64,000 bases of DNA, from the NCBI RefSeq assembly GCF_021353295.2, contig NZ_CP120635.1, positions 310,001-374,000 of the forward strand. The letters run 5' to 3'. Under the pieces are notes generated by a model. The model saw only the letters and a program-made list of their open reading frames with translations. It ran no database searches and was not told the DNA's origin. The DNA is from Pseudodesulfovibrio thermohalotolerans (GTDB lineage Bacteria > Desulfobacterota > Desulfovibrionia > Desulfovibrionales > Desulfovibrionaceae). Positions within the stretch are counted from its first letter, which is position 1; each line of letters starts with the position of its first letter. Of this stretch, positions 47,295 to 56,977 are shown piece by piece. The position numbers and the translations under genes are program-made.

Positions 47295-50180
47295 GTGGAA
47301 AGCCCAGTCTTCGAATACGTCTCGGCCATGCTTGATTCCGAGCGCATGGCCCACCAGATAGCCCATCATCGGATCGTCGAGGGGGCGGACGCCCGGTTCG
47401 GCGAGCCGCGCCGTCCGTGGCCAGCCGCCCTGCGAAACGCGCTCTCGCTGCTTGGCCTCGACAGGCTCTACGATCACCAGGCCGAGGCCGTGGACTATGT
47501 CCGGGCGGGCCGTCACGTGGTTGTCGCCACGCCCACGGCCAGCGGCAAGACCCTGACGTACAATCTTCCGGTGATGGAGCAATGCCTGGCCGACCCCGAG
47601 TCCAAGGCGCTGTATCTTTTCCCGCTCAAGGCGTTGGCCCAGGATCAGCTCAAGGGATTCAACGAGCTGGCCGCGCTGTTGCCCGAGGAGCGCAGGCCCA
47701 CGGCGGCCATCTACGACGGCGATACCACGCCCCATTTCCGCAAGAAGATCAGGAACTCCCCGCCCAACGTCATCCTCTCCAACCCGGAGATGGTCCACCT
47801 GTCCATGCTTCCGCATCACGCGGGCTGGGCCGAGTTCCTGTCCGGGCTGACGCATATCGTGGTGGACGAGGTGCACACTTACCGAGGGGTCATGGGCGGC
47901 CACATGGCCATGGTTTTCCGCAGGCTCATGCGGTTGTGCCGCTATTACGGAGCCAGCCCGACGTTCGTGTTCTGCTCGGCGACCATCGGCAATCCGGCAG
48001 AGCTGTGCCGGATGCTCACCGGCCTCGACGTGCATCCCATACTCGAATCCGGGGCCGCGCGGGGCGGGCGGCACATGGTCTTCATCAACCCGGACGCCAG
48101 CCCGTCCAAGGCGGCCATCCAGCTCCTGCGGGCGGCTCTGGCGCGCGGCCTCAGAACCATCGTCTACTGCCAGTCGCGCAAGATGACCGAGCTGATTTCC
48201 ATATGGGCCTCGGAGCACAGCGGGGAGTTCAGGGACCGCATTTCCGCCTACCGGGCCGGGTTCCTGCCCGAGGAACGGCGCGAGATCGAGTCGCGCATGG
48301 CCGACGGCGACCTGCTGGCCGTGATTTCCACCTCGGCACTGGAGCTGGGTATCGACATAGGCGGGCTGGATGTCTGCATCATGGTCGGTTACCCCGGCTC
48401 CATCATGGCCACTCTGCAACGGGGCGGGCGCGTGGGCCGTAGCCAACAGGACTCCGCCGTGGCGCTCATTGCCCAGGAGGACGCCCTGGACCAGTATTTC
48501 ATGCGCAACCCGGAGGACTTCTTCGCCCGCCCGCCCGAGTCGGCCATGCTCAACCCGTTCAATCCGGTCATCATGGACCGCCACCTGGTCTGCGCCGCTG
48601 CCGAGCTGACCTTGCGCCGGGGCGAGGAGTTCCTGGCCGAGGAGCCCGTGGCCCGCAGGGTGGAGCAGATGGTGGACGCCGGAGAACTTTTCGAGGTCGA
48701 GCCGGATTTGCCCGGCCATCCCATGGAGATCGTCACCCCTCGCAAGCGGCCGCATCGGGATGTGGACCTGCGCGGTGCGGGCAGCCAACTGCATATCGAG
48801 GACAACTCCCTTCACCGGGAGAAGGCCCCGGTCATCGGGACCATCGACCAGCACCGCGCGTTCAGGGAGACCCATCCGGGTGCGGTCTACCTGCATCGTG
48901 GGCGGACTTTCGTGGTCGAGGATCTGGATCTCGGAACCTGCGCGGTGCACGCCGTGGCCCGGCGCGTGGGCTACTATACCAAGCCGCGCGGGTCCAAGGA
49001 GACCGAGATTCTGGAGGTCCTGGGCCAGAAGGCGAGCTTCGGCACGCGCGTCTATTTCGGCCGGGTCAAGGTCACCGAGATGATTACCGGGTACGAGAAA
49101 CGGTCCGTGCGCGGCGGCAAGCTGCTCGGCATCGTGCCCCTGGACCTGCCGCCCCAGGTCTTCGAGACCGAGGCCATCTGGTTCGAAATCGGCCATGACA
49201 TCCGGCGGCGGTGCGAAGAGGAATTTCTGCATTTCATGGGCGGCATCCACGCCTTCGAGCACGCGGCCATCGGGATGCTGCCGCTGTTGGTCATGACCGA
49301 CCGCAACGATCTGGGCGGCATCTCCACGCCCATGCACCCCCAGGTGGACGGCCCGGCAGTGTTCATCTACGACGGGATGCCCGGCGGCGCGGGGTTGACC
49401 CGACAGGCGTTCGAACGGGCCGACGAGCTCATCGAAACCACCCTCAAGACCATCAGGGACTGCCCGTGCGAGCTGGGCTGCCCCTCCTGTGTGCATTCGC
49501 CCAAGTGCGGCTCGGGCAACCGGCCCATCGACAAACGGGCCGCCCTGTTCGTGCTGGAGGCCATCCGCTCGGGCGACCCCAAATCCATCACCCCGAAGGA
49601 CATCGACGTGAACACGCTCCCCGGCATCGACACGAAGCGGCCCGCGCCGAAACGATTCGGCGTCATCGACATCGAGACCCGTTACTCCGCCGACGATGTG
49701 GGCGGCTGGAACCGCGCCGACCGCATGGGCGTTTCCATCGCCTGCGTATGGGATTCCGGCGAGGAGGCCATGTTCGACTACGAGCAGGACGACATGGACG
49801 GTCTGGTGGCCCACCTGCAACGGTTCGATCTGGTCATAGGCTTCAACCACGTCAAGTTCGACTATGCCGTGCTCGGCGGCCTGCATCCCTTCCGGTTCCG
49901 CTCGCTGCCCAGCCTCGATTTGCTGATCGAGGTCAAAAACCGCCTCGGCTACCGGGTCAAGCTGGACAACATCGCTTCGGCCACCCTGGGCGCGGGCAAG
50001 TCCGCCGACGGCCTCCAGGCGCTCAAGTGGTGGAAGGAGGGCAGGCTCGATCTGATTACCGAATATTGTCGCCAGGACGTGGCCGTTACCCGGGACGTAT
50101 ATCTTTTCGGCCGCGAGCGCGGCCACGTGTTCTTCACCAACAAGGCCGGGCAAAAGGTCAAGCTGCCCGTGCAGTGGTAA
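47295..50180 (+). CDS. Fused MrfA-MrfB: DExH helicase with DUF1998 zinc region and DEDD exonuclease
   Basis: A 961-aa protein. An SF2 helicase core comes first: TPTASGKT near residue 80, DEVHTY, SATIGNP, and GRVGRSQQDSAVAL. The YprA/MrfA zinc cysteines follow (C723, C725, C729, C732, C738). From about residue 787 there is a DnaQ-like exonuclease, with ExoI GVIDIET, ExoII FNHVKFDYAVL and ExoIII YCRQDVAVTRDVY. In Bacillus these are two genes, mrfA and mrfB, of mitomycin-lesion repair. The start is GTG with a weak ribosome site; an ATG at 47328 is possible. Confidence 0.9.
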   Translation: MESPVFEYVSAMLDSERMAHQIAHHRIVEGADARFGEPRRPWPAALRNALSLLGLDRLYDHQAEAVDYVRAGRHVVVATPTASGKTLTYNLPVMEQCLADPESKALYLFPLKALAQDQLKGFNELAALLPEERRPTAAIYDGDTTPHFRKKIRNSPPNVILSNPEMVHLSMLPHHAGWAEFLSGLTHIVVDEVHTYRGVMGGHMAMVFRRLMRLCRYYGASPTFVFCSATIGNPAELCRMLTGLDVHPILESGAARGGRHMVFINPDASPSKAAIQLLRAALARGLRTIVYCQSRKMTELISIWASEHSGEFRDRISAYRAGFLPEERREIESRMADGDLLAVISTSALELGIDIGGLDVCIMVGYPGSIMATLQRGGRVGRSQQDSAVALIAQEDALDQYFMRNPEDFFARPPESAMLNPFNPVIMDRHLVCAAAELTLRRGEEFLAEEPVARRVEQMVDAGELFEVEPDLPGHPMEIVTPRKRPHRDVDLRGAGSQLHIEDNSLHREKAPVIGTIDQHRAFRETHPGAVYLHRGRTFVVEDLDLGTCAVHAVARRVGYYTKPRGSKETEILEVLGQKASFGTRVYFGRVKVTEMITGYEKRSVRGGKLLGIVPLDLPPQVFETEAIWFEIGHDIRRRCEEEFLHFMGGIHAFEHAAIGMLPLLVMTDRNDLGGISTPMHPQVDGPAVFIYDGMPGGAGLTRQAFERADELIETTLKTIRDCPCELGCPSCVHSPKCGSGNRPIDKRAALFVLEAIRSGDPKSITPKDIDVNTLPGIDTKRPAPKRFGVIDIETRYSADDVGGWNRADRMGVSIACVWDSGEEAMFDYEQDDMDGLVAHLQRFDLVIGFNHVKFDYAVLGGLHPFRFRSLPSLDLLIEVKNRLGYRVKLDNIASATLGAGKSADGLQALKWWKEGRLDLITEYCRQDVAVTRDVYLFGRERGHVFFTNKAGQKVKLPVQW

Positions 50181-50294
50181 CCCCTTCGTCCGGATACTTC
50201 CCGGCATCTCCTGCGTTGTTGCTTTGACATTGCGCGCCGAGGCGTATTAGATCGTTATAGGCGGTATCGTATCCTGTAAATGAGGTGTCGGCGC

Positions 50295-51065
50295 ATGATA
50301 TTACGGTCGCTTTCCTTTCTGTTGATCCTTTTCCTGCTCCTGGGTGGCATCTATTGCTCGGCCCTGCCCGAGGTGGGCCGCGACATCAAGGCCGCCGCGC
50401 GGTCGGGCGACACTTCGGCCCAGGTGGCCCTGGCGCGGATGTATTTCGAAGGGACTTTCGGCGGGCACGACCCGGTCATGTCCGCGCGCTGGCTGCTGGC
50501 CGCGGTGGACCAGGGCGACCCCGACGCCATGAACATCCTCGGCCGGTTCTACCTGTCCGGCGTGGGCGTGGAGCGCGACGAGGCCCGTGGGCTGGCCCTG
50601 CTCCGGGAAGCCGCCGACATGAACCAGCCCCAGGCTCAGGCGTATATGGCCTATGCCTACGGGGAAGGCCTGGGCGTGGAGCGCGACTCCGTTGAATTTT
50701 TGCGCTGGACCCGGCGGGCCGCCGAGAACGGCGACGCCCGAAGCCGGTACAACCTGGCCGTCCTGTACCTGACCGGCAGCCTGGTGTCTCAGGACGTTCC
50801 GGCCGGGCGCGCCCTGCTCGAACTTTCGGCGGACCAGGGGTTCACCGAGGCTCAGGTGGCCTTGGGCGAGCTGATGATTCGGAACGTGGACCAGCCGTCG
50901 GATTTGGTGGAGGCCTGCAAGTGGTTCGCCATCGCGCGGACAAAGGGCCATCCGCGAGCCGAGAAACGGCTTCACCAGATCGTCGGATTCATGACCCAGG
51001 CCGAGATGGACGAGGCCGGCCGTCGCGCCAATGCCTGGCTCCAGGCCAACGAGGCCGGGCGATAG
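50295..51065 (+). CDS. Exported Sel1-repeat protein
   Basis: A 256-aa protein with an N-terminal hydrophobic anchor or signal (LRSLSFLLILFLLLGGIYCSAL, residues 3-24). At least five Sel1/TPR-like repeats of about 36 residues follow (A-x-x-x-LGRFYLSGVGVERDEARGL and similar). Such repeats mediate protein contacts, and the partner is unknown. The ATG at 50295 follows GAGGTG; an ATG 15 bp upstream overlaps that site. LGGIYC resembles a lipobox. Confidence 0.82.
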   Translation: MILRSLSFLLILFLLLGGIYCSALPEVGRDIKAAARSGDTSAQVALARMYFEGTFGGHDPVMSARWLLAAVDQGDPDAMNILGRFYLSGVGVERDEARGLALLREAADMNQPQAQAYMAYAYGEGLGVERDSVEFLRWTRRAAENGDARSRYNLAVLYLTGSLVSQDVPAGRALLELSADQGFTEAQVALGELMIRNVDQPSDLVEACKWFAIARTKGHPRAEKRLHQIVGFMTQAEMDEAGRRANAWLQANEAGR

Positions 51066-51251
51066 CCTGACCGCCTCCTTTTTGCTTCCGCCGCGCCTGT
51101 CGGCGTTGGCCGATAACTCCATGCCTTTCACGTAAGGCGGCGTCCCGCTTGCGTTGCGTGGCTCAATTGGTCCGTTATCGAAAAGCGGCGATGCCCCGTC
51201 TGCGGTATTTCCCGTTCGCAGGAATTTCCAACAACGAGTCATGCACTGATG

Positions 51252-51276
51252 CCGCGCCGGGTGAGGCGCGGATTTT
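51252..51276 (+). terminator. Probable terminator in the gap before the amidase gene
   Basis: CCGCGCC (51252-51258) pairs with GGCGCGG (51265-51271), followed by ATTTTG. The rest of 51066-51360, a gap between convergent genes, shows nothing else I can identify. Confidence 0.55.
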
Positions 51277-51360
51277 GTGTTGCGGATTGGAAAGCGCGTT
51301 GCAGCCGGGAACGTCGAGTCGCCAAGTATTCTTCGAACGCGGGAACGCGTCGGGGAACGC

Positions 51361-53148
51361 CTAGTTCATGGCGTAGCGTTCGATCTGGCTCTTGTAGGCG
51401 AGGATGCCGTCGACGATGCCGTTGGCGAGGTGCCCGAGGTATTTGTTCGAGCGCAGACGGTTGGCCTCGGTCTTGTTGGTGATGTAGCCGATCTCCACGA
51501 GGATCGAGGGCATCTTCGCGCCCATGAGCACGTAGAACGGCGCTTCGCGTGTGCCCTTGTTGTTGAGGGAATATGCCTTGCGCACGCGCTTGATGGTTTT
51601 GGTCTGCACGTCTTGGGCCAGATCTCGCGATTCCTTGATCTTGGAATTGACCATCAGGTCGGTGAGGATGAACTGCAAATCCGAAATGGCGCGCGGGTCA
51701 ACGGCGTTTTCGCGGGCCGCGATGCGCACGGCCGCGTCGGATTTGGCCAGGTTCAGGCTGTAGGTTTCAAGTCCGTTGACCTTGCGGCTGCGGTTGGCGT
51801 TGCAATGGATGGACAGGAACAGGTCGGCCTTCTGGGCGTTGGCCATGGCTGTGCGTTTCTCCAGCGGAATGAAGACGTCCTTTGTCCTGGTATAGACGAC
51901 GTTGAAGCCCTTGGCCTGGAGCTTGCCGCCGAGCAGCTTGGCGAACTTCAGGTTGATGTCCTTTTCGCGCAGCCCGTTGGCGGTGGCGCCAGGGTCTTTC
52001 CCGCCGTGTCCCGGGTCGATCATGATGGTCCGGACCGTCAGCCCGAGCTGTTCGAGGAGGCTGCCCGCCATCTTTTTGCTGCCCTTGGGCGGGCGGTATT
52101 GCGAATTCGCCGTGGTCTTGTGTCCCGTGGCGGCCTTGGCCGTGGCGACGGCGGGCGTCCGCCCATCGGGGGCGTACACGTCGATGACGATGCGGTAGGG
52201 GTTCTGCAGGGGGAAGACCTTGTACTCCTGCATATTCAGGAAATCGAGAACCACGCGGGTGGTGTCCTTGGAATACTGGCCCGTGCGGATGGAGCGCAGG
52301 ATGCCGTCGGACACGGTGGTGTCGGCGGTCACGTCGCGTCCCAGGCGGGAGTCCTCAAGGTCGATGTACAGCCGGTGGGGGCGGTTCACCGCCGGGTTGG
52401 GGCCGAGTACCTGGTAGCGGTACTTGACCTGGGCGTCCAGCTCCAGGACGACGCGGGTGTATTCATCGCTGGAAGTGTAGCGGACCACGTCCAGGTGCGC
52501 CGTGCCGGAAGAGGACTTGGCGGCGGCAGGACTGTGCCGTCTGGCAGGGGCGGCCTTGGCCGTGGAGGTATGCTTTTTCGAGGCGGATTTGCCCGAAACC
52601 TGGGCTATGGCCCAGTCGTATTTGCCCAAATCCCTGAGGGCGGCCTTGGCTTTCGACCTCATGTCGCCCTTTGGGTAGTCGACGATGATGGTCGCCAGAT
52701 CAAGCCGGGCCTGGGTTTTCATGTTGAGCCGTTTGGCGTGGATTTCGGCCCGCCGGAAAAGGCAGTCATCGGCCCAGTTGTGGCTGGGATAGCGGGCCAG
52801 GACGCGGTCGTAGTAGTCCACGGATTTGCGGAAGTCGGATTTCAGTCCGCTGTGTTTGCCCAGCTCTTCCCTGGTCCTGCCGAGATAGTACAGGGCCTTG
52901 GGCGCATAGGAGCCGTTGGGCGAAGCCTTGAGGCAATTGGAGAATATCTTCTCCACCTTTTGCCAGTAGGAGCGGTACTTGGCTTTGCGCGAGTTCTTGA
53001 CGAGGGCATGGAATTCGGAATGTCCGGCGACGAAGTAGGATTTGGCCGATGCCGCCGTGGCGGGACGAGCGCACAGAAGGAGAGTCGCAAAGGCGCAGAG
53101 CGTCAATGCGGTCAGCAGGCGTATGTTCGCTGCGTGAATTTGCTTCAT
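51361..53148 (-). CDS. amiC: N-acetylmuramoyl-L-alanine amidase (AmiC-type) with AMIN domain
   Basis: A 595-aa periplasmic hydrolase that cleaves the amide bond between muramic acid and stem peptide. It has a signal peptide (residues 8-34) and a TPR-like helical region (about 40-190). An Ala/Lys/Ser linker and an AMIN localisation domain (HLDVVRYTSSDEYTRVVLEL onward) follow. The zinc Amidase_3 domain has IMIDPGHGGKDPGA, LFLSIHCNAN and ILVEIGYITN. The TPR-like extension makes it longer than E. coli AmiC. I placed the start at MKQIHAANIR; the ribosome site is weak. Confidence 0.92.
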   Translation of the reverse strand: MKQIHAANIRLLTALTLCAFATLLLCARPATAASAKSYFVAGHSEFHALVKNSRKAKYRSYWQKVEKIFSNCLKASPNGSYAPKALYYLGRTREELGKHSGLKSDFRKSVDYYDRVLARYPSHNWADDCLFRRAEIHAKRLNMKTQARLDLATIIVDYPKGDMRSKAKAALRDLGKYDWAIAQVSGKSASKKHTSTAKAAPARRHSPAAAKSSSGTAHLDVVRYTSSDEYTRVVLELDAQVKYRYQVLGPNPAVNRPHRLYIDLEDSRLGRDVTADTTVSDGILRSIRTGQYSKDTTRVVLDFLNMQEYKVFPLQNPYRIVIDVYAPDGRTPAVATAKAATGHKTTANSQYRPPKGSKKMAGSLLEQLGLTVRTIMIDPGHGGKDPGATANGLREKDINLKFAKLLGGKLQAKGFNVVYTRTKDVFIPLEKRTAMANAQKADLFLSIHCNANRSRKVNGLETYSLNLAKSDAAVRIAARENAVDPRAISDLQFILTDLMVNSKIKESRDLAQDVQTKTIKRVRKAYSLNNKGTREAPFYVLMGAKMPSILVEIGYITNKTEANRLRSNKYLGHLANGIVDGILAYKSQIERYAMN

Positions 53149-53298
53149 GCGTATCGGACCGTGGCTTGGGTCTGGCCCGCCCGGCATCGCCTTCCCGCAG
53201 GCGCATGTCCGGCAGGTTCATCAAATAGGCATTTTCCAGAAAAATCTAAAAAAAGTCCAGAGGAAAAGGGCGATGGCCCCGGAAGCGTCGTCACGAGG

Positions 53299-54036
53299 TC
53301 ACGCCAGCCCGGTTGAAAGCCATTCGGCCCAGTCCTCGCGGCCGTTGTCGCGGGCCGTTTCAGCGGCGGATTGCCAATCATAATCAACGGTTGAAAATTC
53401 GGCTTCCCAGCCGTGCCCCGTACGCCGGACCACGGCGTAGCGGGCTTTGGGCGATCCGGCCACCATGGCGTGGGGCGGGTCGTCGTCGCGGTAGGCGGGA
53501 AGTCCGACGCTGCCCGGATTGACCACGGTGATCCCTTCGGCCATGGCCCGTCCTGGGTGATGGCTGTGTCCGGCCAGGACCAGAGTGCATCCGTCTGCCT
53601 CGGGCAGGAGGTCGGCCAGGATGCTGTCCGGGTCGCGCGGGGCGGGCAGGCCGGAGGACACGTCTTCGAGCAGGTAGGCCGCGTCGTTTCTCGGAGTGCC
53701 GTGGCAAAGCAGGATGTCCGGTTCGAGGCGCAGTGTCTTGGGCAGGGCGGCGAGCCATGCCAGCCCGTCCGGGCCGATCTGGTCGCGCACACCGGCCGCT
53801 GCGGGCTGGGGCGCGTTGTCGAGCAGGATGCGGTCCTGGTTGCCGAGTACGGCGGGCATGTCGAGCCGACGCAGGATCGCCCAGGTCCCGGCGGGGTCAA
53901 GCGGCCCGTAGAAAGTGTCGCCAAGGTTGACAAATCGCGTCAGCCCGCGTTGCCCGGCGTGGTTCAGGACGGCCGCGAGCGCGGCGGCGTTGCCGTGGAT
54001 GTCGGCCAGGACGGCCAGGGGAGTGGAATCGCGCAT
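53299..54036 (-). CDS. Metallophosphoesterase (calcineurin-like)
   Basis: A 245-aa cytoplasmic phosphoesterase with the dimetal motifs DIHGN (12-16), GDTFYGP, GNQD (Gln replaces His in the usual GNHE), CHGTP and GHSHHP. The GNQD variant and the GDTFYGPLDPAGTW block resemble YfcE-like or protein-phosphatase-like enzymes of unknown substrate. It is divergent from cheD across 82 bp. No good Shine-Dalgarno is visible. Confidence 0.85.
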   Translation of the reverse strand: MRDSTPLAVLADIHGNAAALAAVLNHAGQRGLTRFVNLGDTFYGPLDPAGTWAILRRLDMPAVLGNQDRILLDNAPQPAAAGVRDQIGPDGLAWLAALPKTLRLEPDILLCHGTPRNDAAYLLEDVSSGLPAPRDPDSILADLLPEADGCTLVLAGHSHHPGRAMAEGITVVNPGSVGLPAYRDDDPPHAMVAGSPKARYAVVRRTGHGWEAEFSTVDYDWQSAAETARDNGREDWAEWLSTGLA

Positions 54037-54118
54037 TGTCGGACTATCGGGGAAAAACCGCCCGAAGGCAAGACCTTGGCCTTTACTCCCGCAGACGCCC
54101 AATATAAGAGGCGTGACA

Positions 54119-54598
54119 ATGAGCAACCCTCTGGTCGTCGGCATATCCGACATGAAGCTTTCCACCCGCCCGGAAGACGTCATCGCCACCTATTCGCTGG
54201 GCTCCTGTCTCGGGGTGACCGTCTATGATCCCCGGGCGCGTATCGGCGGCATGGTCCACTGCCTGCTGCCCAGCGCGGCCTCGGCCCGGGAGAGGGCCAG
54301 GCGCAATCCGTTCATGTTCGTGAACACGGGCGTGGCCATGACGGTCCGCAGGCTCGTGGATCTCGGAGCGGACAAGCGGCGGCTGGTCTTCAAGGCGGCG
54401 GGCGGGGCGAACATGCGCGACGACCGCCTGTTCGAAACGGGCGTGCGGAATTTTCAGGCGCTCATGCGGCTGCTGGAGCGCAACGGCAGGCGGCTGGCGG
54501 CCAGGGATGTCGGCGGAACCATTCCCCGGACGCTCTTCCTGTACCTGGACACGGGACGTGTGATAGTACGTTCATTGGGAAAGGAGAGCGAGCTGTGA
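54119..54598 (+). CDS. cheD: Chemoreceptor glutamine deamidase CheD
   Basis: A 159-aa protein that deamidates chemoreceptor glutamines and tunes adaptation with CheC. The catalytic Cys30 (YSLGSCLGVTVYD) and His47 (GGMVHCLLP) are present, with the conserved FKAAGGANM and DVGGTIPRTLFL blocks. AGAGG lies eight bases before the ATG. The following HDOD gene starts inside its stop codon, so the pair is coupled. No other chemotaxis gene lies in the window. Confidence 0.95.
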   Translation: MSNPLVVGISDMKLSTRPEDVIATYSLGSCLGVTVYDPRARIGGMVHCLLPSAASARERARRNPFMFVNTGVAMTVRRLVDLGADKRRLVFKAAGGANMRDDRLFETGVRNFQALMRLLERNGRRLAARDVGGTIPRTLFLYLDTGRVIVRSLGKESEL

Positions 54599-55464
54599 AC
54601 AGACGGGACGCGATCTTGGCGGCCTGCGGGAGCGTCGTAGCCATGCCGACCTGCGTGCGCGGGGCCGGGGTCTTGATGAACGCGCCGGATGCGGACTTCG
54701 CCGGGCTGGCCCGGATCATCGAGCACGATCCCGGTCTCACCGCCAACCTGCTCAAGGTGGTCAACGCTTCCGTTCCGCCCTCGGGAGTCCCCGTGCTGAC
54801 CGCGCGGGCCGCTTTTGAAACACTCGATTCGGTTGAGAGTTTGCGTTTTTTCGTTTCCACGGGCGTGGCTCCCCATTACGTGCGCGCCATCGAGGGGTAT
54901 GACCAGGCCCCGGAGATGTTCCTTCAGCACTCGGTCACCGTCGGCGTGGCCTCCCGGGAATTGGCTCGGGCGCTCGGGATCGACGCGCCGGACCACGTCT
55001 ATACCGCCGGGCTGCTGTCCGGTGTGGGCAAGTTGCTGCTTGGGGCTTATGTGCAGGTGGACCTGCGCGAAATCCTGCGCCTGGTTTTTGACGGCGGAAT
55101 GGCCTTTGACGCGGCGGAACAGGCCGTGCTCGGCATCTCCCACGCGGAACTGGGCAGTATCGTGCTGGATCGCTGGGGGGTGCCCGGTCCAGTGACCCGG
55201 GTGGTCCGCCATCATCTCCGACCGGATGGGTATGCCGGTCGGGATGTGGTCCTGGACCTGGTCCATGTGGGCAACGTGCTGGCCAAGATGATCGGCGTCG
55301 GGCTCGGCGCGGACGGACTCAATTACGAGGTCTCGACCGGCGCGGTCGGGCGGCTGGGCGTTACGTCGGCGGTCCTGGACAGGGTCGCGGCGGACGTGGT
55401 GGTCGCGCTGGACGGTCTGCGGGACCTGTTCCTAGCCTGTGCGGACGGCGGTTGCCGGGAGTGA
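54595..55464 (+). CDS. HDOD-domain signalling protein
   Basis: A 289-aa protein with an HDOD domain (about residues 10-210), a non-catalytic HD-like output domain common in deltaproteobacterial signalling. Blocks seen are PDADFAGLARIIEHDPGLTANLLKVVNAS, LDSVESLRFFVSTG and AGLLSGVGKLLLG, where SG replaces the HD pair. The start is GTG, overlapping the cheD TGA, with AAAGGAG upstream. Its position suggests a role in chemotaxis or motility regulation. Confidence 0.87.
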   Translation: MNRRDAILAACGSVVAMPTCVRGAGVLMNAPDADFAGLARIIEHDPGLTANLLKVVNASVPPSGVPVLTARAAFETLDSVESLRFFVSTGVAPHYVRAIEGYDQAPEMFLQHSVTVGVASRELARALGIDAPDHVYTAGLLSGVGKLLLGAYVQVDLREILRLVFDGGMAFDAAEQAVLGISHAELGSIVLDRWGVPGPVTRVVRHHLRPDGYAGRDVVLDLVHVGNVLAKMIGVGLGADGLNYEVSTGAVGRLGVTSAVLDRVAADVVVALDGLRDLFLACADGGCRE

Positions 55465-55482
55465 TCCGGCAACCGCTGTTTT
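55448..55482 (+). terminator. Terminator overlapping the HDOD stop codon
   Basis: Perfect 11-bp arms (55448-55458 and 55466-55476) have the TGA stop in the loop, followed by TGTTTTC. It also faces the convergent cyclophilin gene. Confidence 0.75.
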
Positions 55483-56139
55483 CTATCTGGCCACGTATGC
55501 TTTCTTGATGAACACCGGAGAGACCGGGACGTCTTCCATGCGGCCCGACCTGGCGGTCTTGACCGCGTTGATCTTCTCGACCACGTCCATGCCCCGGATG
55601 ACCTTGCCGAAGGCGCAGTATCCCGCGCTGACCGACTGCGAATAGCTGTTCGCGCCGGTTTTGGAGGCGGACTGGCGGAAGTCGAAGGCCGGGTTGTCCT
55701 GCACGTTGAAGAAGAACTCGCTGGTGGCGGAGTCCGGCGCGGCGGTGCGGGCCATGGCGATGGTTCCCCTCACGTTGGTGAGGCCGGTCGACGCCTCGTT
55801 GGGGATGGGGGGCAGGAGCGGGGCCTTGTGCCGGATGGGGAAGGTGAAGCCGCCGCCCTGGACGATGTTCATGGCCTTGTCGTTCTCGCCGCCGGATTTG
55901 CGCTGGCGGATGACACGGTGGAAGATGGTTTCGTTGTAGAACCCGGCGTCCACGTATTTGAGGAAGTTGGCCACGGTCTTGGGTGCGTCCTTGGGATACA
56001 GCATGACCATGATCCGGCCCATGGAGGTCTCCATGACGACCACGGGGTTGGGACCGGCCTGGGCGGGATGGGCCAGGGCGGCCAGGATCAGGGAACAGGC
56101 CAGGAGCAGCGGAGCCAGCAGGCGAAGTGTGCTTTTCAT
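55483..56139 (-). CDS. Periplasmic cyclophilin-type peptidyl-prolyl isomerase
   Basis: A 218-aa exported foldase with a signal peptide (residues 1-28, AQA|GP) and a cyclophilin domain. The core motifs ANFLKYVDAGFYNETIFHRVI, IVQGGGFT, TIAMARTAAPDSATSEFFFNV and FGKVIRGMDVVEKI are intact. It helps fold exported proteins. It lies 24 bp after aroE on the same strand and may be its co-transcribed neighbour. Confidence 0.93.
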   Translation of the reverse strand: MKSTLRLLAPLLLACSLILAALAHPAQAGPNPVVVMETSMGRIMVMLYPKDAPKTVANFLKYVDAGFYNETIFHRVIRQRKSGGENDKAMNIVQGGGFTFPIRHKAPLLPPIPNEASTGLTNVRGTIAMARTAAPDSATSEFFFNVQDNPAFDFRQSASKTGANSYSQSVSAGYCAFGKVIRGMDVVEKINAVKTARSGRMEDVPVSPVFIKKAYVAR

Positions 56140-56163
56140 GCGTGTTGTCCTCTTTGCGGAATT

Positions 56164-56973
56164 TTATTGTCTGAGGGCCGAGAGGAGCAGTTGCCGCGCC
56201 TCGGCCTCGTCCATTTCCCGTCCGGTCCACAGCCGGAATTGGGCCAGTCCCTGGTGCAGGAACATCTCCAGCCCGGAAATGGTCCTGCGCCCGGCGGCCC
56301 TGGCTTCGGCCAGGAAGCGGGTTTCAAGCGGGTTGTATACGATATCGAAGGCCACGGCGTTTTCGGTCAGGCGGGCGGCGTCGAATGGGGTCTGTCCCTC
56401 AAGGGACCCGGCCATGCCCAGCGGCGTGGCGTTGCAGACAAGATCCCACGGGGAGTCCATGCGCGCGGACCATTCCACGCATTCCACGCCGAAATCGGCA
56501 GCCAGCGCATCTGCTTTGGAGCGGGTCCGGTTGGACACGGCCACGCGCGGGATGCCGAGTTCGAGGAATCCGGCCACGGCCGCCCTGGCCGCGCCGCCCG
56601 CGCCGAGCACGACGGCCGAGCGCGGCAGCGGATCGAGGGTGCGCAGGGAGGCGACGACGCCGATCACGTCGGTGTTTTCGCCGCACAGCCTGTCCTTGTC
56701 CCAATACACGGTGTTGACCGCGCCGACGGCTTCAGCCCGGTCCGATATTTCGTCGAGGAAGGCCATGACAGCGCGTTTGTGCGGGATGGTCACGGACAGT
56801 CCGTGGATGGGAACGGTACGCACGCGTTGCATGAACGCGGGCAGGTCCTTGGGCTCCAGCGGCCAGGCTTCGTAGTACGCGTCAATGCCGAGCCGCTCGA
56901 AGCCGTGGTTGTGCAGGGCCGGGGACATGGTGTGGCCCAGGGGCCAGCCTATGATGCCGTAGGAGCGGGGCAC
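56164..56973 (-). CDS. aroE: Shikimate dehydrogenase
   Basis: This reduces 3-dehydroshikimate with NADPH in the chorismate pathway (269 aa). The substrate-site motifs GWPLGHTMSPALHN, SVTIPHK (catalytic Lys) and GAVNT, the dinucleotide motif VLGAGGAARAAV, and GLEMFLHQGLAQF are intact. It starts four bases after the fabD stop codon, so it is in an operon with fabD. Confidence 0.96.
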   Translation of the reverse strand: MPRSYGIIGWPLGHTMSPALHNHGFERLGIDAYYEAWPLEPKDLPAFMQRVRTVPIHGLSVTIPHKRAVMAFLDEISDRAEAVGAVNTVYWDKDRLCGENTDVIGVVASLRTLDPLPRSAVVLGAGGAARAAVAGFLELGIPRVAVSNRTRSKADALAADFGVECVEWSARMDSPWDLVCNATPLGMAGSLEGQTPFDAARLTENAVAFDIVYNPLETRFLAEARAAGRRTISGLEMFLHQGLAQFRLWTGREMDEAEARQLLLSALRQ

Positions 56974-56977
56974 GGTT

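Noticed and set aside
47205..50207. 1000-codon minus-strand open frame
   Set aside because: It lies entirely opposite the MrfA-MrfB fusion, whose motifs are clear. Long antisense frames are expected at this GC content.
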